Source: Sipunculus nudus
Lineage: Eukaryota; Annelida; Sipuncula; Golfingiida; Sipunculidae
Direction: 5' to 3'
Length of the DNA stretch: 64,000 nt
NCBI GenBank assembly: GCA_026874595.1
Contig: CM049307.1
Span: forward strand, 18,329,079-18,393,078
The position numbers and the translations under genes were made by a program. Position 1 is the stretch's first letter. The number at the start of each line of letters is the position of its first letter. Below are positions 47,432 to 57,354 of the stretch, in pieces. The notes beneath the pieces were generated by a model. That model did not search any database and was not told the DNA's origin. It saw only the letters and a list, made by a program, of their open reading frames with translations.

Positions 47432-48778
47432 TGAAGTTTTATTTGGTTGGACAAGACCTCACTGAAATGCTTTATAAATTTCCTTCACTTGTACTTTTTA
47501 GTAAATATAAAAATAGACAAGACTTGTATTAAAATATAGATGAAGATATAATCTAAGTAATTTTAAGTCTACCCTTGCCTATTTATAATCTAATTAAGAT
47601 ATTATCATTCCATCTAATATCACTTTTGTTATTTGTTATCACATTCTGATCTTTTCTTTAATGCTTAAAGACATCAATAAGCCTTGTTTGTATGGCAGTT
47701 TTCATTACATAATCATTTACTGTTTTATGGTTTGATAAGTTGTTGAATTAGCACAACATGAATGAAACTATTATTATTATCATCATTATTATTTCTTTTT
47801 TATTATTATTATCATTATTATTATTATTATTATCATCATTATTATGTGCCTACATTTTACAAATGAGTCATGCTACACAGGAAAATTTAATGATTATAAG
47901 TTATTCTGATTCAATCTAATTCTTTAAATGAACTAATTTTATTTTCATTAAATTTTTTACAAGAATACATATATATGTCTTTTATGAAATGCAATATCTT
48001 TTTAAACTTTCTAGTGTTACCATATAAACTTGGGTTCTGTGAAGAGAAAGTAATGTGTTTTCTTCCCACCAGATGACACTACCAGTAACATGAATTACTT
48101 CAAGCCTGGTGTTTGTACAGTAAAAATAATTTTGTGGCATGCAGCAAAACACAAAAATAAGCTACTCATTGAACTGTTGAGCAAAAAAAGGAACAGTTTC
48201 ACAAAGTGTTTACATAATAAGGGCACATAGAACTTGATAAAAAGACTAAAATCAATAGAATATGAAATCCTTCAGGACAACTTCACTTTATGTTCAAATT
48301 AGACTTCACTTCAAGTAAGACTCTTAAATAAAGTTTTCTTCTCTTTACACACTGGAGAATCCTTTTATGCCCATGAGTAAATAACTGAATGTTGTCTATC
48401 ACTCATTTCAAGGCTAAACTTACTATCACTGGCTCTGGTGAGTTTGCCAACATTTTTATATTCATGTCACAATCATATATAATTTGTCATATTTCCTTCA
48501 TATTTCGGTTTATCATATTTATATTATTTCAAATGTTATACCAAAGAAATGTGACAGTATCAAAAATAAAAGAGTGTAAACCTGAATATAAATATACATG
48601 ATACCATAACCTGACACAATTATACCAGCTCATTGAGCTCATTGACAAGGGGACGCTTAATTATATGTTTGTGCAGTTCTAAAATTTCCTTAAAATAAAC
48701 CTTTACCTGAATAAAGTTATATTCTTGTGTAGTTCATGCAGTTCCTGAAAGGTGGCACTGCAATAGCCTCTCATGAAA
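47432..48778. other. AT-rich intron-like DNA with an ATT microsatellite
   Basis: The stretch 47771-47846 is an imperfect (ATT)n with interspersed ATC. Otherwise there are no frames, repeat termini or exons that I can support. Confidence 0.55.
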
Positions 48779-51740
48779 CAAGGGACCCATGAGTCATGGC
48801 GCTCAGCTGTTATCCAATACTTATAAAAGGAATTCAATTCACGTTTGTTCGCGATGTTCTCTAAAACCGCGCTGTGTACAATATTGTGCCATACATCATT
48901 TTAAAGGTTATTATCCCCGCAGTGACACTGGTGATATGAAAATAAATGATTTTTAATATACATATAATTTTGAGTGATTTTTCGGTTTTTTTACCGAGCA
49001 CAGCTGAACTGCCTTTGGCAATCACCGGAATGCGTGCATCGTGGTCACTTAACCTCTAACACTAAGGACTATTGTTCAAATGAATAACGCTTGCTTTCAA
49101 TGAGGGATTTGACCCACGTGTGTGGTCAGTAAAAGAGAAAAACACATGTTTCTCGCTTTATGAAATGGAGAGTTCAACCCAGGAGGATTAATGACAAAAC
49201 CTAATTCAAGGTCCCAATTTCAGGAACAGGCGTGGGGTGGGGTGGAGTGGTGTCTGGGGTTTCAGGCCTCAAAATTTGTCTGATACGATGAAACAAAAAA
49301 CATTGCGGTGGTTGAAAATGAATACGGACCCTCTGCATGGAGTCCCATTGGGTCCGCTTCTGCTACTTACGAGGTATGCATATTTCTGTTTCTTTCTTCA
49401 GGAACAGTTTCCTTGCAACGTACATTTAATAAATCTTTCTTGTGTTCCTCACATCAACCTAATTTTTATACGTCCACCGATAGAATCCAGTCAAATATCA
49501 TCAAAAACCTGAATGCCCCTGCGTTTCATTCCGGTTCGCAGTGTCAACACCATCACTGGCCAGGTCATCAAGGTAAACATACCGTGGTATAAATTTCTTG
49601 CCACGAGAACAGAACCACAAAATAAATGTTAAAAATATTGGAGGGACTGCAGGATCACTCACGCACTGTCTCCGCCAGTTTATAAGTTTATACGGACGGA
49701 TGGTATGATGTTAAGGATTCATGTAATTTAAAAGTAAGTGGCAAAATTAAGATACAAGCAGCTCTACATAGAAACGTTTTCTGTTCACAGAAGTGTTGTC
49801 CCTCAGTGAGGTGCGCGAGTTATTCTGCAGTCATGCCAAAATGTTTATACATAACTTATGGAGACAGTTTAATTCCCATTGAAAACCTATATTTTCTGTT
49901 AACTTTTAGAATAAAAAAAAATGAGCCAACATTTCACATCTCAGTTAATAATTCTCCCCAACCCCGGTAATAAGCCCGGTATACTGGGTCTATCAGCTAT
50001 TATATGATAAAAAATATGATTTGGAAATGAGGCACATGCTGGTTTTGTGTGGTAATAAATATAAGCTGTATTATGAGTTGTTGGTGTTTAGCTTATGTAT
50101 GATTTTGATAGTATCTTTTGAGACGGGGTGGAGGATTGATTTTATTTAATATATACTGATAAGTATATATTGTACTGTGTAATACATTTAAATTGTGCCT
50201 ATGAATTATATGAACCAACAAGAAACATGTTGAAGTTATAAATAAGTCTGGATGGAAAGGGGGGGGAGAGAGAGAGAAAGAGAGAAAGTGACTGAGGGGG
50301 AGCATTCAACAGCGCTTATAAGGAAAAAGATTTATAATGATATAATTAAATTATATATTTAATGATAAACAGAGATGGACAGACAGAGCTAATCACTTAA
50401 TGTCCCATTCTACTGAGGCAAGAACATGCCAATTAGATCCTAATTTTATTACACTAATTTTTTACTCATTTCATAAATTCTTACACAGTTGCTATAAAAC
50501 AAAAAGGCAAGTCCACAGGTGCAAGACCTCAATTGCAAAGGGGGGTAAATGGTGAGAGTGACAACACCTCTCCTATAGTATACACACAGGATATGAAATT
50601 TAAGGCCACAGAACTTACAGGAGTATACGTTTATTCATAATTATTAAATATTTAAAAACAGAATTTAGACAGGGAGATGGGCAAACAAAGCCAATCACTT
50701 TATTTCATGTTCTGCTGAGGCAGGAAAAAAATGAACAAATGTTTGCATAAGATCCTTATTCTTTTTATTACATCATTTCTTTTTAAGTTCATAATTTATA
50801 TGCATTTGTAATATAACATGTATCTGAATATATAGTTTGATTCACAATTCTAAATTGATCACCATTTATTCCTAATTTTGTCAGATAACAACACAATATG
50901 CATACACATGTATTTATTTTTACAACAAAAATATATATATATTTTAAATATTTGCAAAACAATAAACATCTGAAAATAAAATTTGATGGCCCCTTTATTC
51001 ATCCATAATTTGGTTCATATATATTATCAAATTAAGCTTATTGATGGGTTTAATTAAATTTTAATTAGTTAAATTATGTTTAAAGAAAATAATTTCATTA
51101 ACAAGTGACCCATGGGTCATGACGCTCAGCTGACTGGGAAGAGATTCACAAAAGGAAATTTTATCATCAGAATGGTAGATACGGGTCCATTCAACTGAAG
51201 CATCAAACCGATTAACCAACAGGCCAAGATTTAGTCTGTATTTATATATCTGAAAAAAAGAGAAAAAATGTGTAAACTTTAAAAACTAGAATACGGGTAG
51301 CCGACAAGTGACTACGTGTATCTGCCAAAATCAGAGTGAAGTGAGGCATGGGTTGAGTGGCAAGGGGAAACAGAGTGAGGTATGTTGCATATTAGCATGG
51401 ATGTCTGCAGCCTAAATGTGTATGTAGGTTGTGCAACCTGCCACAAATCCAGAAAGCTGTCCAAGTTGTATACATATGCAAAATTTTAGGCAGAAAAGTC
51501 AAACCACTACATGGATATGAGTGATTTTAGCCCACGGCAGACAAACAGACAGACGCTGTGCAAAAATGGTTGCAGTTTTGTGTATGATAAAGACCTATGT
51601 GAGATCTAAACACAAGCACAATTTTGGCCCAATCGGTCAAATGGTTCCTGAGATATTAGCTTGGATGTGTGCAGCGTTAACTAGAATGTAGGTGGCGCCA
51701 CCTGTCATAAAATCAAGAAAGCTATCCAGGATGTATAAAA

Positions 51741-51942
51741 CCCCCCCATTCCCTCCCTGTGAATGGTGGTTTTGTTAGTAAACTGTTGTGAGCTTTTCTG
51801 TATTAATGAGAATTTTCTCTGTTAAAGTTTATACGCCAGAGTAAGCCAACCGAAAATTTTCCCTTATTGGGCCTATTATCGCCCATCCCGCCTCGTTCCC
51901 GTGTATCTAGGTCACACTTCCGTTACCCATAACCACATTTTC
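51741..51942. repeat. DIRS terminal repeat at the 3' end of the element
   Basis: It shares 51801-51942 with the inverse of 57178-57319, reading from the TATTAATGAG..TTTTCTCTG end to CCGTTACCCATAACCACATT. The outermost 60 bp, starting CCCCCCCATTCCCTCCC, are specific to this end and are found again, inverted, in the internal complementary region. Confidence 0.9.
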
Positions 51943-51981
51943 GAAGGCGTAAGGAAGAGGACTGGGAGGGAGCGATGTTTG

Positions 51982-52091
51982 TAATACAGAAAAGCTCACA
52001 ACAGTTTACTAACAAAACCACCATTCACAGGGAGGGAATGGGGGGGTTTTATTACGTAAACATAATTGTGAGCTGTTTCTGTATTAATGAG
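51982..52091. repeat. DIRS internal complementary region
   Basis: 51982-52046 is the inverse complement of 51741-51805, the outer 3' end. 52047-52091 is the inverse complement of 57310-57354, the outer 5' end. The two halves meet at 52046/52047 (GGGGGGG/TTTTATTACG), which is the sequence expected of the joined ends of a circular copy. In the DIRS-1 replication model this region templates completion of the ends. Confidence 0.9.
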
Positions 52092-52150
52092 AAAAAAACA
52101 GACATGCCTTGGGGAGGGAGCACCTACCTGTAACGCTGGAACGAGGAATC

Positions 52151-55114
52151 TCAGTGCTGGGATGGAGCAGCAGTCGACGGCGGTGGCGGAACCGACGGAG
52201 AGGAAGAAGATGGCTGGGAAAATTGGAGTACCTCACCAGACGCTATCACAGGGCCCATGGAGTAGAGGCCCGAAGCCTGGAGCTGAACATCTTTCAGATA
52301 GAAGCGTGTGAATGTAGATGGAGATTTCCAGTATTCCTTTCTTGGCCAACTGATTGGGGGAAATCCCGGAGAAATGGGCCAAGGAAGTCGAAATTGCCCG
52401 AATGTCATGGGCCTTGATGTGAAATTGGTCCAACGTGGATTGAGAAGCAGAGTCATATGCGGCGACGATAGTAGCTTTGAGCCAAGAACTAATTGTGATA
52501 GGGCTAATCTCCTTATTGGAAGATGTGACTTTTGTAGAAATAAACAATTTCTTGCGCCCCCCCCGTAAAGGATGAGTAGCCTTTAGATAATAACGCAACG
52601 CACGAACCGGGCAATTGGTAGCCCCATAACGGTACTGACCGTTAGGGAGGGCTGGAACGTGCCAAGCAGACGGAGGGTCATCGAAATTTTGATTTTTCCT
52701 ATAAAAATCCGGCGGAAAATGGAGGGTGGCCGACGAACCGTCGGCCGCAATTTGCGTGAATTTCGAATCAGCCACAAGGGCATGAAGCTCAGAACGGCGA
52801 CCAGCCAAGGCAAGAGCAAGGAGGAAAACCATTTTCCGAGACAAATGGAGAAGATGGGCCGAACGCAACGGCTCAGAAGGGGGTTCCCGGAGGTGACTTA
52901 AGACGACGTCCAGGCGCCAGGAAGGCGCAACATACCGGGGACGAGAAGCACGGGCATGAACCCCCTTGAGAAAGTCCGACACCAACGGGTGATGAAGGAC
53001 ACGATTGTGACCCAGCGGACGGAGCACCGACAGCAGGGCGGCGCGATAGCCACGCAGAGAGAGATAGGATAAACGTTTATCCTGGAGTAAGAACACGAAA
53101 AAATCCAAAACAGCCGCAAGCGACGGATCTAAAGGGGAGATTCCGCGGGAAGACGCCCACTCCGTGAAGAGACGCCACCGGGAGTCGTAGATGCGGTCTG
53201 AAGAACGGCGACGGGGAGCCGAGGCAAGGAGAGCAGCCGGACTTGAAATGCCCTGATCCTTGAGGTGTCCGATGAGAGCACGCATGCGCAGAGGGCACGA
53301 CCGAAACGGGCGACGCGCTCGAGGGAACGACGGGAGCGCGAAGCGGAGCGGTAGTATAAGCGGGGGGCGAGAGAGAAGCGAGCGCCACAGAGGAAACCAG
53401 GGAGCCGCAGGATGAAACAGAAGGATGAGAAGCAGGGTAGTCTGGTCCGCGTGGGACAAGCGGAGAAGGACACGGCGGATGAGACCACCTGGACGGCGGC
53501 GTGTCGGGGAGACGGTCGCGAGGGTGACGTTGACGCGTCTCGGAAGGCACGAGAACGGGGGGGGGGACGGAAAATCGAACAGATCGAATTCCGGCCGCCC
53601 CAGGCGAGCGAAAACACTCCGAATAACCGGGAGCGGAAGGAGTGGTGGGGAAGGAAGAGACGCCGGATGACGAGAAAGGGCGTCCGCGAGGATGTTTGAC
53701 ACGCCCGGAAGATGGGATGCACGAACGGATGCCCGGAGAGAGAGGCATAGATCGAACAAAAGGTAAGTCTCCTGCATGAGCGAGGGAGACCAAGTACCGC
53801 CCTGCTTGTTGATATAGGCCACCACCTTGGTATTGTCGGTCCGGATGAGAATGTGACGTCCGAACAAGCGGGGAGACCAGTGGGAGATCGCGCGACGGAC
53901 GGCACGCAGTTCAAGGATATTGATATAGAGCAGACGTTCCGACGGGGACCATATCCCGGAAGCGCGAAGATCGGCGAGATGGGCCCCCCAACCGAGGAGA
54001 GACGCATCGGTATAGATGGTGCAATCGACATCCCTGGAAAAAGGAACGCCGCGCAGGAGAAAGGAAAGGTCCAATCAGGGACGAAGGGACCGCCAGGTGT
54101 TCCGAAACGGGAGGACCGTAGGACGAACCGAGGTGAACCGGAGAAGGCCGTGACGGCGCAAGATAGACTGAATCGGACGGAGGTACAGTCGGCCGAACGG
54201 GATGAAGGACGCGGCCCAGTTGAGAGCACCGTGGAGAGAGGCCGCTGTGCGCGAGTCGACACGGCGCTGCGTGAGAAATGAACGAATCAGGCGGCGGAGT
54301 TTGAGAGCAAAATCGCGCCAGAGCGACGCTGTGCTGGACGCAAAATCGAGCGTGACACCCAGAAATTGGAGGGACTTGGTGGGAGTGAGAAGAGACTTCT
54401 CCGCATTGACCAGGAAGCGGAGGTTCCGGAGTAAGACAAGAACCCGGGAGCGATGTGACAGTAGGAGGGAGCGATCGGCCGCATGGACCAGCCAATCGTC
54501 CAGATAAGGGAGCACAGAAATGCCCTGGGAACGGAGATAACTCGTGACCGTGTGAACCAACATGGTAAAAATCCAGGGGGCCACGTTGATCCCGAACGGA
54601 AGGGCCCGGAATTGATAAACGCGGTTCTGGTACGCGAAGCGAAGAAACGGTTGAGACGAGGGATGGATGGGAACGTGAAAATAGGCATCCGTAAGGTCTA
54701 TCTTGAACGCCCAATCCATCCGCCGAACAATGCGGAGCACAGCATGGATATTGAACATCCGAAACGGGGGCGGACGGATGAACGAATTGAGGCGCTTCAG
54801 GTCTATGATCGGGCGCCAACAGCCGTGCGGTTTGGGAACGAGAAAAAGGCGAGAGTAAAACCCCACGGTGGAAGGGGAAACCTCGAAAATGGCCCGTTTG
54901 TCTAACATCGATTGAATGGCCTCCTCCAAAGCGAGGCGTTTTGCCGGATCGGGCGGAGGCGGAGTGAAGAACGGGTGCAATGTGACGGGAGGTGCGTGCA
55001 AAAACGTAAGACGGAACCCCGAACTTGACGGTGCTGAGAATTAAACGCTGTGAGGTGATACCCGCCCACGCGGGAAAATGGGCGCTGAGACGAGCGCCGA
55101 CCGGAGCGATAGAG
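52151..55114 (-). pseudogene. DIRS pol: reverse transcriptase, RNase H, tyrosine recombinase
   Basis: The polyprotein copies element RNA into DNA and integrates the circle. The RT N-terminus (ARLSAHFPAWAGITS) starts in one frame just after gag, then shifts near 55018-55025 into the main frame. Here RT shows KIDLTDAY, LPFGINVAP and the catalytic YLDD (about residues 166-169 of the open segment from 55001). A TGA at 54075-54077 separates RT from RNase H in the same frame. RNase H has TDAS, Glu in NILELRAV, Asp in RTDN and Asp in ILADALSR. The recombinase has GRRSEL (box I Arg) and HDIR (box II His/Arg). A frameshift near 52345 precedes the catalytic Tyr, which lies in the next frame in TFTRFYLKDV (codon 52298-52300). 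Two frameshifts and one stop, so this copy is broken, unless they are assembly errors. Confidence 0.85.
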
Positions 55115-57059
55115 TCATTTCTTGGTCGAACCTCGATTAGAGGAGCGACCACGAAAGGGCTGAGAACGGCCGGAACGGCCTGAAGGACGAGAAGACGTAG
55201 CAGGCGCGCGCCGAGGCGGAGCGGAAGCAGTAACCGGAGGCCGAGGGCGGGGAACGCGGAAGGAGGGCCGAGGCGCAAGAGAGGCGCATCAGAGCGTTCT
55301 AAGGTGCGGTCAAAGAGAGGTCGTAAGTGGCCGCCAAACAGCAGGGAACCGGTAAAAGGTTGACTATAAAGTTCGGTTAACTCCGCCTGAGTAAGCTCCG
55401 GCTTGAAGTGTTTTAACGACTGAATGCAAGCCGTGCGGCGTAATAAGATGCAATTTTCCACCAGGCGCCAAACGACCTGATTTAACTCAGCGCATGTATG
55501 GGCAGAAGCCTGCCAGATGTCGTTGAGAGTGAGCGAGTCCGGAGAAACGGCGAGCAAGCTAGTGACAGCCTGTAAGTCGTTAACCATGCCGGCCGCTTGC
55601 CGGCCGAGCCCCTCCAGATCCGACAAGTGACGATCCGAAAGGTGGACAGAGGACGGAAATAAAGACTTTCCGTCCGCAAACGGCTGTTCCAGGCCGGACT
55701 CGAGGCGCATGGGAGCCGACGGAATATCCGGGTTATCCGGAAAAGGGAGCAAGCGATCGAAACAGGTAGCCCGGTACCCACGTGAATTCCAGAGGGTACC
55801 GGGGGACCAAGGTTTCTCCGAACCCGGCGGAAGCGGGGCCCCAGTAGCAGTGGAGCGAGACCCCGAGACCAGCGCGTGGTGCTCACGTAAGAGAGCCCCC
55901 GTGTATTCGGAAAACTCCATACACACGGCGGGCGCGGCTGAGGGCGACTGCAGGGCGGCAGGATTAAAAAATGAACTGGCCGCCGACGCTGAGGAAGTCC
56001 GAGGTTGTAACCTACAAAACTTCAGACCAGAAGGGTTAGCCTCCTGGGTGGAGGTAGCCACAAGGTCCAGAAGCGCAGATTTGCGCGTATGCCAAGCCTG
56101 GCGTTGCAGCGCTATCTCCGACCACTGGTCAGGGGCCAGGGTGGGATCGGCTGACTGAGAAGATGGGGACCCTGGAGAACCCCGGGAAGGGGGAGCCAGA
56201 GAGACCCGCTGAGCCGGAACAACCGGAGGCTGGAAACAGGAAGCCGGGGAACGAGCAGCAGCAGGACCCATCCTGGAAGGAGCCGGAACCGGATCCGTCG
56301 GCCGCACAGCAGACGGCATCTGAAATAAAGAGCCGGCCGGCTGGGTAGTAACGGCCGGAGACGGAGGAACCGGCCGCCCGGAAACGGAGGCAGGAGGGAT
56401 CGACGCACTTACCTGCACCCCAGGAAGGGCCGGGCGATCCAGAGGGACGGCTCCAGCCGGCCCCGGCGACAAAGATGGAACACGGCGAGGAGCCGGGGGC
56501 AACGAGAACGGCCGGGGAGAAAGGACCGGGGGCGCCGGGGGGGGGGGGGGCGCCGGACGGACAGCTGCGGGTCTAGACGAATCGTCTAGATCTGACATCA
56601 ATGATGAACAAAACTGGGACAATTTATGTAATATGGAATATGCAGATGAGCTGTCAGAACGGGAGGCCGTGTGAACTGGGGAATATTTCCGTTTCCGGGA
56701 ATGAGACAGCAACGATTTTACAGTCGAAACCACAGGAGAGGTGACAGGACCGGCGGGAACGGACGGTGAACGCAACACGGCCGTGGTGCGGTCAACCAGG
56801 GTAGGCTCCCCCCCCTCCCCCCTGGAGACAACCAAGGGGCCAGACAAGGGAAGAACGGAGGGGGAATCCCCAATAACCGGGGAATGAACCCAATCCTGGA
56901 ATAAGGCCCACTTGTCAGTGGACCACGTCTGGCAATGGAAACAAGGATCAGCCGGACCACGGCAGGAGTCATTGTTGGTGCGCAACTATAACAAGTGGGG
57001 TGGGAGTCCCAAACCAGGATTATAGTGCCACAAGAGACACAATAGGAGGGGTTCTCCAT
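55115..57059 (-). pseudogene. DIRS gag-like gene, frameshifted
   Basis: It starts at ATG 57059 (MENPSYCVSCGT). The N-terminus has paired cysteines, CVSC and then HPTCYSC, and after a frame change near 56975 also CFHC, suggesting a zinc-binding head. A long Pro/Ala/Ser-rich linker follows, then a helical domain (about 55300-55700) including HLSDLEGLGRQAAG and LVENCILLRRTACI. The C-terminus is basic and Arg/Ser/Gly-rich (GRSGRSQPFRGRSSNRG) and ends at TGA 55115-55117; it lies in a different frame from the helical domain, with the shift between about 55275 and 55298. The gag stop overlaps an ATGA, and pol begins within a few codons. The gag role is inferred from position and general DIRS organisation. 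Confidence 0.7.
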
Positions 57060-57177
57060 GGCGGGCAAGGCAAAATAAGAATAACTTACAATCAGTTGGC
57101 AAACTCAAAACGACAAACCCAACAGTGGACGAATCTCGCAGCGCGGGATCATACATCCATCATGGCGTACGCCAGAA

Positions 57178-57354
57178 GAAAATGTGGTTATGGGTAACGG
57201 AAGTGTGACCTAGATACACGGGAACGAGGCGGGATGGGCGATAATAGGCCAAATAAGGGAAAATTTCCGGTTGGCTTACTCTGGCGTATAAACTATAACA
57301 GAGAAAATTCTCATTAATACAGAAACAGCTCACAATTATGTTTACGTAATAAAA
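57178..57354. repeat. DIRS terminal repeat at the 5' end of the element
   Basis: Inverse partner of 51801-51942. The outer 35 bp, ending TTTACGTAATAAAA in plus-strand view, are specific to this end and recur in the internal complementary region. In element orientation this repeat precedes gag by about 120 bp and is where transcription would be expected to begin. Confidence 0.9.

Larger units (their letters stand above)
51741..57354 (-). mobile_element. DIRS-type tyrosine-recombinase retrotransposon, structurally complete
   Basis: 5614 bp on the minus strand, GC- and CpG-rich in an AT-rich window. Coding order is Gag, RT, RNase H, tyrosine recombinase. The structural hallmark of DIRS elements is present: non-identical inverted terminal repeats plus an internal complementary region whose two halves are complementary to the two outer ends. 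There is no target duplication; instead ATAAAA is found both at the left flank and at the right end. DIRS elements are known to replicate through a circular intermediate that the recombinase inserts. Coding lesions (see gag and pol entries) make this copy non-autonomous as assembled. Confidence 0.9.

Noticed and set aside
47771-47846. Regulatory AT-rich element
   Set aside because: Ordinary imperfect ATT microsatellite.
51741-52046. A separate ~306-bp inverted-repeat element next to the DIRS
   Set aside because: Its two ends are explained by the DIRS 3' terminal repeat and the internal complementary region.
53129-54262. 377-codon minus-strand frame with Ser/Arg-rich text
   Set aside because: Alternative frame of the GC-rich RNase H/recombinase region; the catalytic motifs are in the other frame.
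53911-56985. A single 1024-residue Gag-Pol-like protein
   Set aside because: The long frame exists, but after about 55285 it leaves the gag C-terminal frame, and after about 55020 it leaves the RT frame. The second half is out-of-frame translation.
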